DNA of 20,915 bases, taken from assembly GCA_023392975.1 (NCBI GenBank), contig JAEWNA010000227.1:1-20915 (forward strand), read 5' to 3'. The notes beneath the pieces are model-generated. The model was not told the DNA's origin. It did not search any database and worked only from the letters and a program-made list of their open reading frames with translations. This document shows positions 1 through 9,400 of this stretch, in pieces (within the stretch, counting starts at the first letter, position 1; each line of letters begins with the position of its first letter). The DNA is from Pseudomonadota bacterium (GTDB lineage: Bacteria; Pseudomonadota; Gammaproteobacteria; Xanthomonadales; Xanthomonadaceae). The position numbers and the translations under genes are program-made.

Positions 1-3000
1 TCGTCGTACGCCACCGGCGGCCTGGCGCAGGCGCGATCGGGCGGCGCACCGACCTCGCGCACGCAGACCGGCGTCGCGTTGGCGCGCAGGCCGTTGGCGA
101 AGCCGCGCGCTTCGCGCGCGTCGTGCAGCCGCTCCAGCCGCTGGCGGAAATTCTCCATCTGCGCATCGGCGAAACGCCGCGCGCTGCGCGCCTGCAGGTC
201 GAGCAGGCGTTTCACCCGTGCATCGCGCAGCGGCTCGGGGCGTGCCGCGACCCGGAAGGTGATCGTCGCCGGCGCGGACGTGCCCGCGGCATTCGCGAGT
301 GTGTACGTCACCTCGGCGAGGCCGGAGAACGTGGCCGACGGCAGGAAACGCAGCCGATAGTCGTCGCCGACGCGTTCGATGCGCGCCTCGCCCGCGGAGG
401 CCGGCGACACGGACACGAGCGTGGCGCTGGTCGCGGCGCCACCGCCGGCGAGGAGCGTCGTGGAGGCTTCGATGCCGGACTGGGTGTCGAGGGTGCGGAC
501 CGTCGCGATCGGCAGCGCCTCGGTGCCCGTCCCCGTCTGCGCGGGCATCAGGGTGATGTAGGTCAGCCGCATCAGGGTATGGCCCTGGGCGTCGGTCAGG
601 CCGATGGCGAAGGTGTAGTCGGTGGACGGCAAAGAGCCCCCGCCGGAGGGCACGCCGCTGATCACGCCGTCGTCGCTAAGGCTCAACCCGGGCGGCAGCG
701 TGCCGGACGTGATCGCGGTGTGATACGGCGCCGTGCCGCCGTCGGGTCGCAGGATCGCCGAATAGGCGACGCCTGACCGGGCGACCGGAAGGACGCCGGG
801 CTCCAGCGTCAGCACTGCGTCGCCGACCACCAGGGTGAAATCGCGATGCGCGCTGAACGGCCCCTTCGACGCGCTGCTGTCGGTGACGGTGACGGTGAAG
901 GCGTAGCTGCCGGCGACCGTCGGCGTGCCCGACATGAAGCCGTCGGGACGCAGCGTCACCCCCGCCGGGAGCGCGCCCGCGGTGATCGCGAAGGTGTAGG
1001 GCGCCTGCCCGCCGCCGGCCTGGAAACTGTCGACGTACACGCTGCCGACGGCGGCGGCGCGGAGCCGGCCGGGGCCGTCGATGCCGAGCCCGGGCGGCAC
1101 GACGCGGATGTCGAAACTCCAGCGCACGGTCGTCGGCTGCGGCGCGCTGTCGGTGACGTCGACGACCAGATCGAAACGGCCGACGTCGGTGGTGGTGCCC
1201 GAGAGCGTGCCGTCCTGCTCCGAGAACTGCATGCCCGCAGGCAGCGTCATGCCCGGGGCCAGGCGGTAGTGGTACGGTGCGATGCCGCCGTGGGAGCGGT
1301 ACGACAGCGATTCGGAGTAATAGCGGCCCGCGGTGACGGCGGGCAGCACGGCCGGATCGTGGCTGATCGAGGCCACGCTCACGTCGAGCGTGTAGGCGCG
1401 CTGGTAGGTGGCGCCGATCTCGTCGGTGAGCTCCACCGTGAAGGCGTAGCTGCCCGCGGCCGTCGGGACACCGTACAGGCGGCCGTACTCGACCACGAGG
1501 CCGGGGGGCAGCGCCCCGCCGACCAGTCGATACTGGTAGGGCCCCACGCCGCCCTGGCCGACGAAGTACTGATCGAACAGCGTGCCGACGACGGCCGGCG
1601 GCAGCGTATCCGGGCCGAACGAGACCTGCGACGGCAGGATCGACAGGCGCACGGTGTCCGTCGCCACGCCCGGCACGCTCCGGGTGCTGTCGGTGAGCGA
1701 CATCGTGAAGGTGAAATCGCCGGCCTCCGCGGGGATGCCACTGAGGACGCCGTCCGCGGACAGGTGCAGGCCAGCCGGCAACGCGCCGTCGGCGATGGCG
1801 TAGGCGACCGGGTCGGTGTGTTCGCCGACGATCCTGAAGCTCGCGCGATACGGCTGGCCCTGTTCGCCGTCGCCGAACCAGCCGTTCGGCTCGAACGAAA
1901 TCACCGGCGCCTGCGCCTGCAGCTCGAAATCGCGACTGGCGGTGTACGGGCCGCCCGGGCTGCTGTCGGTGACGGTGACGGTGAAGGCGTACGCGCCCGA
2001 CTCGCGGGGATCGCCGGCGAGGGTGCCGGTCTCGCCGAGCGCCAGGCCCGACGGCAGCGCGCCGGCGGTGACGGCGTAGCGGTACGGCGGCGTGCCGCCG
2101 GTGGCGGGATTGAGCGCGACCGAATACGTCTGCGCGAATGCGGCCGGCGGCAGCGTGGTCGCCGGCAGGACGATGTCGGGGCCCAGGATCGTGATCGTGT
2201 AGTCGCGGCTGCTTACCACCGCGCCCGGGCCGTCGCGCCCAGTCGCCTGGAGGGTGAAGGCATAGGTGCCGACCGCGGTGGGATAGCCGATCAGGTACAT
2301 GTGCCCGTTGGAGGGCGTCACCTGGATGCCGGGCGGCAGGCTGCCGGAGACGATCTCGAAGGTCGGCGGGTAGGCCGTGCTGGAGGTGGCGACGTAGAAG
2401 ATCGCGTCGTAGCGCACGCCCATGCGGCCGTCCGGAAACGACTCCGGCTGCAGCACGAAGCCGTCGCTGTCGTCGCTGACGATGATGACCGAACCGTGAT
2501 CGATGAATTCGCCGCCGACCATGTTGTCAGTCTCGAACTCGAAACTCTCGGTACGCTCGGGTTCGGTGTCGCCGTGGACGACGACATCGATGGTCTTTCG
2601 GGTTTCCCCGGGGGCGAAGACCAGGGTGCCGCTCACCGGTTCGAAATCCTCGTAGGGCTGCGCGGTCCAGCCCATGGTGCGGTAGTCGAAACGCACCTCC
2701 TGCGGGGCCGGATAATCGAGCGTGACCTCCACCGGGACCACCTGGTCGCCGCTGTCGCCTTCGATCACGCTGGTCTCGTGGATCCTGATCACCGGCAGGA
2801 CCTCGTCGTTGAGGATCGTGCCAAGCGCCTCGCCGTCGCCGACGTCGGCGCCGATGACGTTGCTCACGTCGACGTAGAAGGTCTCGTCCGGTTCGTAGTC
2901 CCCATCGTTGAAGACCGGGACATCGAAGGCGTACGTGCTCCCGCCCTCGGCGATGGTCGCGTCGGTCACCGCCATGCCGGAGGCGTAGTCGCCGCTGTCC

Positions 3001-3254
3001 GCGGTCCCGTCGCGCGTCGCGATGTCGAAATGCACGCCGCCGGGCGGGGCGGGCTCGGTCAGGCGGACGACGAAATGGAAATACGGGTCGCTGTCGTTGT
3101 CTTCCGGACCGCTGACATCGTCCACCGCCAGCACCGGCACCGCCCATGCCTGCGCGGGCCACAGCGCGGCCGCGAGCGCGAGCGCCGCCGTCGCGCGAAG
3201 GGCGCGCGCGAGGCGCCGCTGCAACGCGCTGCTGGTGTCGTTGTCCGGACGCAT
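1..3254 (-). CDS. Giant Calx-beta / putative-Ig repeat surface protein, probable autotransporter (C-terminus outside window)
   Basis: Likely a secreted, surface-exposed repeat protein (adhesin-like). The ATG at 3254 is preceded by a GGGGAAG Shine-Dalgarno-like stretch, and the frame stays open to the window edge (about 1084 codons). Residues 1-38 form a signal peptide with an arginine-containing n-region, an Ala/Leu-rich core and an AWA cleavage site. Two Calx-beta domains follow (about 40-150 and 150-265), with typical TADSGDY, PDETFYV and ILNDE motifs. About seven putative-Ig repeats come next (GALPxGL, LSGxPxxxGxYxFTVTVTDSS), then one cadherin/Ig-like domain ending SAPATITFRV. From about residue 1000 there is an Arg-rich helical linker (RRFADAQMENFRQRLERLHD) that closely matches the linker preceding the beta-barrel in the downstream paralogue. 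An autotransporter barrel past the left edge is therefore inferred, not seen. A weak TAGAGT -10-like site with an upstream TG lies at 3302-3307. Role in adhesion is a family-level guess. Confidence 0.88.
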   Translation of the reverse strand, partial: MRPDNDTSSALQRRLARALRATAALALAAALWPAQAWAVPVLAVDDVSGPEDNDSDPYFHFVVRLTEPAPPGGVHFDIATRDGTADSGDYASGMAVTDATIAEGGSTYAFDVPVFNDGDYEPDETFYVDVSNVIGADVGDGEALGTILNDEVLPVIRIHETSVIEGDSGDQVVPVEVTLDYPAPQEVRFDYRTMGWTAQPYEDFEPVSGTLVFAPGETRKTIDVVVHGDTEPERTESFEFETDNMVGGEFIDHGSVIIVSDDSDGFVLQPESFPDGRMGVRYDAIFYVATSSTAYPPTFEIVSGSLPPGIQVTPSNGHMYLIGYPTAVGTYAFTLQATGRDGPGAVVSSRDYTITILGPDIVLPATTLPPAAFAQTYSVALNPATGGTPPYRYAVTAGALPSGLALGETGTLAGDPRESGAYAFTVTVTDSSPGGPYTASRDFELQAQAPVISFEPNGWFGDGEQGQPYRASFRIVGEHTDPVAYAIADGALPAGLHLSADGVLSGIPAEAGDFTFTMSLTDSTRSVPGVATDTVRLSILPSQVSFGPDTLPPAVVGTLFDQYFVGQGGVGPYQYRLVGGALPPGLVVEYGRLYGVPTAAGSYAFTVELTDEIGATYQRAYTLDVSVASISHDPAVLPAVTAGRYYSESLSYRSHGGIAPYHYRLAPGMTLPAGMQFSEQDGTLSGTTTDVGRFDLVVDVTDSAPQPTTVRWSFDIRVVPPGLGIDGPGRLRAAAVGSVYVDSFQAGGGQAPYTFAITAGALPAGVTLRPDGFMSGTPTVAGSYAFTVTVTDSSASKGPFSAHRDFTLVVGDAVLTLEPGVLPVARSGVAYSAILRPDGGTAPYHTAITSGTLPPGLSLSDDGVISGVPSGGGSLPSTDYTFAIGLTDAQGHTLMRLTYITLMPAQTGTGTEALPIATVRTLDTQSGIEASTTLLAGGGAATSATLVSVSPASAGEARIERVGDDYRLRFLPSATFSGLAEVTYTLANAAGTSAPATITFRVAARPEPLRDARVKRLLDLQARSARRFADAQMENFRQRLERLHDAREARGFANGLRANATPVCVREVGAPPDRACARPPVAYD

Positions 3255-3419
3255 GCTCTTCCCCGTGCCCTGTCTTGCCGGGCGCCCCCGCCCAGCATCG
3301 CACTCTAGCATCGACGAATCCCGGCGGCCGCGCCCTGGCGCCCGTCTCGCGTGGACGATCGACGGAATCGCAGCGCCGCCGCAAACCCCGGCGGGCCGGT
3401 CGACGCTTCTCCCGGGATC

Positions 3420-3451
3420 AAAAAAAGCGCCGCTGCGGTGGCAGCGGCGCT
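3420..3451 (-). terminator. Rho-independent terminator of the autotransporter gene
   Basis: Read on the minus strand, a perfect 10-bp GC-rich stem (3427-3436 with 3441-3450, extended by one A-T pair) closes a 4-nt loop and is followed by seven T residues. It begins about 25 nt after the stop of the autotransporter gene and separates it from the next paralogue, so the two giant genes are probably not one simple operon. Confidence 0.92.
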
Positions 3452-3476
3452 TCGGTTCGCGCGATGGCGAGGTCGA

Positions 3477-6400
3477 TCAGAACTTCTTGTCGACGTTGAC
3501 CTGGATGCCGTTGTCGCGGTCCTCGCTGCCGATCAGACCGCGATAGTCGACCCGGAACGACCAGTCGTTGTTCATGTCGAACATCAGGCCGAGGCCGAAC
3601 ATCAGGCGGGTGCGGTCGAACTCGTCCAGGCCCGCGCGGTAGAACGGACCCAGCGGCAGGTCGGCGTAGCGCAGAGTCTGCGCGCTGCCGGCCTTGAAGT
3701 CGTGCTGGTATTCCAGCATGAACTTCGGCACGAGCACGCCCCACGTCGCTTCGTGGCGGTAGTCGACGCGCAGGCCGGCGCTGCCGGTGTCGGTGTCGAC
3801 GTCCATCGCCTCGTAGCGCAGCGCGAAGATCGGGTCGCCGGTCTCGGTGAACCCGTTCAGCCGCGCCCGCGCCACGTCGCCGCGCACGTACGGGCTGAAG
3901 CGCCACGCGCCATGCTCGAAGTCGCCGCCGATCGACACCGACCCGAACCACTGCGAGCCGTTGCGGCTGCCGCGGACGAAGCCGCCGTTGGTGGTCAGGT
4001 AGCGGCGCAGGTCGTAGTCCAGCGTCTGGTAGCCGAACAGGCCGTCGACGAACACGCGGTTGCCCGGGCTGTAGCTGCCGTACAGGGCGAGCGTGTAGGC
4101 GTTGCCGGTATTGCGCGACCCGTTGTCGCCGATGTCGCTGCCGTCGCGGCCGTAGCCGATGCCGCCGCCGAAGGCGAAGACGTCGTTGACGCGGTAGTCG
4201 GCACCGAAGCTCACGCCGTCGGTCTCGAAGTCGACGCCGGCGCTGCCGTTGCGGCCGTCGTGGTTGCCCGACCGGATCGAACCGGCGGCCCACAGGCCGA
4301 AGGCGCCGCCCTGGCCGCTGCCGTTCGCGGCGTTGCCGCCGCCCATCCCGTTGCCCGCGAGGCCGTTGCCACCCAGGCCGTTGCCACCCAGGCCGTTGCC
4401 GCCGGCGCCGTTGCGCAGGCTGCGTTCGCAGGTCGGATCCGGGATCTGGCCGACGACTTCCGGGCAGTACCGCGAGGCGGCCGCCGAGATGCCCATGTCG
4501 ACGCGGTCGTTCGCGCCGCCGCCGTCGTGCAGGCGCTGCATGCGCTGCTGGAAGTTGTCGATCTGGCTGCGGGCGAAGCGACGGGTCGCGTCCGCCTGCG
4601 ATTCCAGCAGGCCGCGCACTTCCGGATCGCGCGAGGGATCCGGGCGATCCACCACGGTCACGGTGTAGGCGCGGGTGCCGGTGAAGCCCAGCGCGTCGGT
4701 GGCCTGCACGGTGAACGTGTAGGCGCCGGCGGTGGTCGGCGTGCCGCTGAGGGCCCCGTTGGCGGCCAGGGTCACGCCCGCGGGCAGCGCGCCGGCGCTG
4801 ATCGCGAAGGCGTACGGCGCGGTACCGCCGGCGGCGGTCACCGTCTGGTTGTACGCCACGAACAGCACGCCGTTCGGCAGCGTCGCCGGGGTGATCGTGA
4901 TCGTCGGCGCCGACAGCGTGAGCGTGTAGGCGTTGGTCACGGTGCCGGCGGTGCCGGTGGTGCTGTCGGTGGCGGTGATGCTGAAGCCGAAGCTGCCCGC
5001 GACCGTCGGCGTGCCGCTAAGCGCGCCCGTGCTCGCATTGAGCGTCACGCCCGCCGGCAGCGCGCCCGCGCTCACCGCGTAGGTGTACGGCGCGATGCCG
5101 CCGGTGGCGGTGAACGTCTGGCCGTAGGCCGTGCCGGCGGTGCCGCCCGGCAGCGCACCGGCCGCCGGCGTCAGCGTCAGCGTCGGCGCGGCAATGGTCA
5201 GCGTGTAGTTGTTGGTGACCGTGGCCGCGGTGCCGCCGGTGCTGTCGGTGACGGTCACGCTCAGGTTGAACGTGCCCGCCTGCGTCGGCGTACCGGCGAA
5301 GGTGCGGGTCGCGGCGTTGAACGTGATGCCGGCCGGCAGCGTGCCGGTCAGCGTCGCGGTGTACGGCGCGATGCCGCCGCTCACGGTCAGCACCTGGGTG
5401 TAGGCCGTGCCCGACGTGCCCGCCGGCAGCGTCGCCGGGGTCAGGGTCAGGGTCGGCACCGCCACGACGACGGTGTAGGCCTGCGTGCCGGTCTGGCCGA
5501 ACGTGTCGGTCGCGGTCACCGTGAAGTTGAAGGTGCCCGAGGCCGTGGTCGTGCCCGACAGCGCGCCGGTCGCGGTCAGCGACGTGCCGGTCGGCAGGCT
5601 GCCCGCGGTGACGGCGAACGCGTAGGGACCGACGCCGCCGGTCGCGGTCAGCGTCTGGCTGTAGGCCAGGCCGGCCGTGGTGTTCGGCAGCGTCGCCGGG
5701 GCGACGGTAATCGTCGGCGCCGGCACGTCGATCGTGTAGGCATTGGCGACCGTGAACGGCGCGCCCGCACCGGTGAGCACAGTGTCGGTGGCGGTGACGG
5801 TGATCGGGTAGCTGCCCGGCACCGTCGGCGTGCCCGACAGCGTGTTGCCGCTGAAGCTCATGCCGGCCGGCAGCGCGCCGGTGACGGCGTAGCTGAAGCT
5901 GCCCGAGCCGCCGCTGGCGGTGAAGGTCTGGCTGAAGGCCGCACCGTAGGTGGCGGTCAGCGTACCGGACGCCGGGGTCATGGTCAGCGTCGGTGCCGCG
6001 ATGGTCACGGTGTACGCGCGGCTGCCGGTCTGGCCGAAGTTGTCGGTCGCGGTGACGGTGAAGTTGTAGGTCCCGACCTGGTTGCTGGTCCCCGACAGCG
6101 CACCGCCGGCCGACAGCGTGATGCCCGACGGCAGGCTGCCGGCGGTCACGGCGAAGCCGTACGGCGCGACGCCGCCGCTCGCGGTGAGCGTCTGGGCGTA
6201 GGCCGTGTTGGCGACCGGATTCGGCAGGGTCGCCGGATTCACCGTGATGGTCGGCGCGGCCACGTCGAAGGTGTAGCTCTGGCCGATCGAGAACGGCGAG
6301 CCGCTACCGGTCGAACCGGTGTCGGTCGCGGTGATCAGCACCACGAAGTTGCCCGGCTGCGTCGGCGTGCCGGAGACGGTGCCGCCGCTGAGCGTCAGCC

Positions 6401-9400
6401 CGGTCGGCAGGGTGCCGGTGACCGCGTAGGTGTACGGGCCAACGCCACCGCTCGCGGTGAAGGTCTGCGAGAACGGCGCGCCGTAGGTCGGCGTGAACGT
6501 GGTCGAGGCCGGCGTCAGCGTCAGCGTCGGTGCGGCGACGGTCAGCGTGAACGCCTGGCCGACGGTGTATGGGCCGTTGCCGGTGCTGCTGTCGGTGGCC
6601 GAGACGTTGAGGTTGAACGACCCGGCCTGGGTCGGCGTGCCGGAGACCGTCACCGTGTTGGCGGTGGTGCCGGTGATCGACAGGCCGGCTGGCAGGTTCG
6701 TGACCTGGAAGCCGGACCACGGCTGGGCGCCGCCGTTGAAGGTGAAGGTCTGGGTGTACGGGCTGGCGATCGTGGCACTGAAGCCGGCGCTGGCGGTGAT
6801 CGTGATCACCGGATCGTTCACCGTGATGGTCACGGTGGCCGGGGCCGAGGTGCCGCCGCTGTTGGTCGCGCTGTAGGTGAAGCTGTCCGGACCGGCATAG
6901 CCCGGATCCGGCTGGTAGGTGATCGTCGTGCCGCTGGCGATCACCGTGCCGTGCAGCGAGGGCACGACTTCGGAGACCGTGACCGCGGCGCCGCCGGTGA
7001 TGTTCAGCGGGACGTTGGTGGCCGGGGCGTCGTACGCGACGGTCAGCGACACCGGATTGGCGATCGGCGGGTTGTCGATCACGGTGATCGCGTAACTCTG
7101 CGTCGCCGTGTACGGGCCGGTGCCGGTGCTGCTGTCGGTCGCGGTGATGCTGAAGTTGAACGTGCCCAGCGCGCTCGGCGTGCCGGTGATGGCGCCGGTC
7201 GCGGCGTTGAGCGTGATACCGCCCGGCAGCGCGCCGGCGGTGACCGCGTAGGCATACGGCGCAGTGCCGCCCGAGGCCGGCGAGATCGACGCCGAATACG
7301 CCGCGCCCAGCGTGCCGCCCGCCAGCGTGGTCGCGGGCAAGGTGATGGTCGGCGGCGCGATGGTCAGCGTGTAGGCCTGGCTGCCCGAGAACGGACCCGG
7401 GAACGGACTGCTGTCGGTCGCGGTGACGGTGAAGCTGAAGGTGCCGCCCGCGGTCGGCGTGCCGCTGAGCACGCCGCCCGAGGACAGGGTCAGGCCGGCC
7501 GGCAACGCGCCCGCGGTGACCGCGAAGCCGTAGGGCGCGGCGCCACCGCTGGCGGTGATCGTCTGGCTGTAGGGCGCGGCGACCGTGCCGTTCGGCACCG
7601 TGCCCGGGCTGACCGTCACCGGCACGTCGTCGTTGGTGATCGTGCCGACGCCCTGGTTGTCGCTGATCGTCGCGTTGGTCGCGCCGCTGAGGTTGACGAA
7701 GAAGGTCTCGTTCGCCTCGGGGATGGTCTCGCCGATCACCGGCACCGTGATGGTGCGGGTGGTCTGGCCCGGGGTGAAGGTCAGCGTGCCCGACGTATTG
7801 GTGTAGTCGGCCGGCTGGGTCGCGGTGCCGTCGGCGGTCGCGTAGTTCACGGTCACGGTCTGGCCGCTGGCGGCGGACAGGGTCACGGTGAAGACGGCGT
7901 TCGTGGTGCCGGCGTTGCCCTCGACCACGGTCACGTCGTTGATCGACAGGCTGGGCAGCGGATCGTCGTTGACGATGGTGCCCACGCCCTGGCCGTCGAT
8001 GACGACGGCGCCGGTCACGTTGGTGACGTTGACGAAGAAGGTTTCGCTCGGCTCGTTCAGCGTGTCGCCGTTGACCAGCACCGTGAAGGTGTAGGTGCTG
8101 CTGCCGGCCGGAATGGTCTGGCCGGTGAGGCTCTGCGCGACGTAGTCGACGCCCGCCGTGGCGGTGCCGTTGGCGGTGGCGATGTCGAAGGTGACGCCGC
8201 CCGGACCGGCCGGCTGGCTCAGGCTGACCGTGAAGGTGAAGTTCGTGGTGCCTGCGTTGCCTTCCGAAGCGGTGACGTCGTTGATCACCAGGTTCGGCAG
8301 GTCGTCGTTGAGGATGGTGCCGGTGGCGCTGTTGGGCACGCCGACGGTGTAACCGGCGCCGGCGTTGAGCGTCAGCGTGACCGTCTCGTCGGCCTCGATG
8401 GTCGCGTCCGCCGTCGGGTTGACCGTGATCGTGCCGGTGGTGCTGCCGGCCGGGATGACCAGCGGCGAGGCGATGGTCGCGTAGTCGGTGCCGTTGGTCG
8501 CGGTCCCGCCGATGGTGTAGTTGACCGACAGCGCCGAGAACGACGCCTGGTTCAGGGTCACCGTGTAGACGAGGTTGGGCGCGCCGTCCTCGGCGACCGC
8601 GGCCGGGGACACCGTGATCGTGGCGCTCGGCACGTCGTCGTTGAGGATGGTGCCGGTGGCGCTGGCCGGGACGCCGACGGTGTAGCCGGTGCCGGCGGCG
8701 ACGGTCAGGGTGACGGTCTCGTCGGCCTCGACGGTGCCGTCGACGGTCGGATCGATGACGATCGTGGCGGTGGTCGCGCCGGCCGGGATGGTGACCGTGG
8801 CGACGTTGCCGGTGTAATCGGTGCCGGGGATGGCGGTGCCGGAAGTGGTGATGTTCACCACGGTCGGCGAGGTCAGGTTGAGGCTGCGGGTGACCGTGTA
8901 GGTGAGGTTGGTCGCGCCGTCTTCGCTCACGGACGCCGGCGACACCGCGATGCTGACGCTCGGCGGCGGGCTGACGGTGAGGGTGTAGTTCTCGAGCTCG
9001 AAGTACGCGCCCGGGCCGGTGCTGCTGTCGGTGACGCGCAGGGTGACCGGATAGTTGCCCGGCGCCGCGTTGGTGGTGCCGCTGACCACGCCGGCGGTGG
9101 ACACGGTGATGCCGGCCGGGAAGGTGCCGGTCTCGAGCGTGTAGGTATGCGGGGGGACGCCGCCGCTGGTGGACAGCGTCTGCGAGAAGGGGACGGTCTG
9201 GATCGCGGTGCCGCTGGTGGTGGTCAGCGTCAGCGTCGGGTTCTGCACCGTGCCGGTGTAGCCCTTGTCGACGAACTGGGCGGTGGGCGCGGTCGCATCC
9301 GTGGAACGGACGGTGAAGGCGTAGCCGCCGCGCTGGGTCGGCGTGCCACTGAGCACGCCGGCGCTGGACAGGGTCAGGCCGACCGGCAACGTGCCGCTCT

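Noticed and set aside
846..3308. An 820-codon plus-strand frame opposite the first autotransporter
   Set aside because: Same reason: Arg/Gly/Ala/Asp-rich shadow of a gene with a signal peptide and recognisable repeats on the minus strand.
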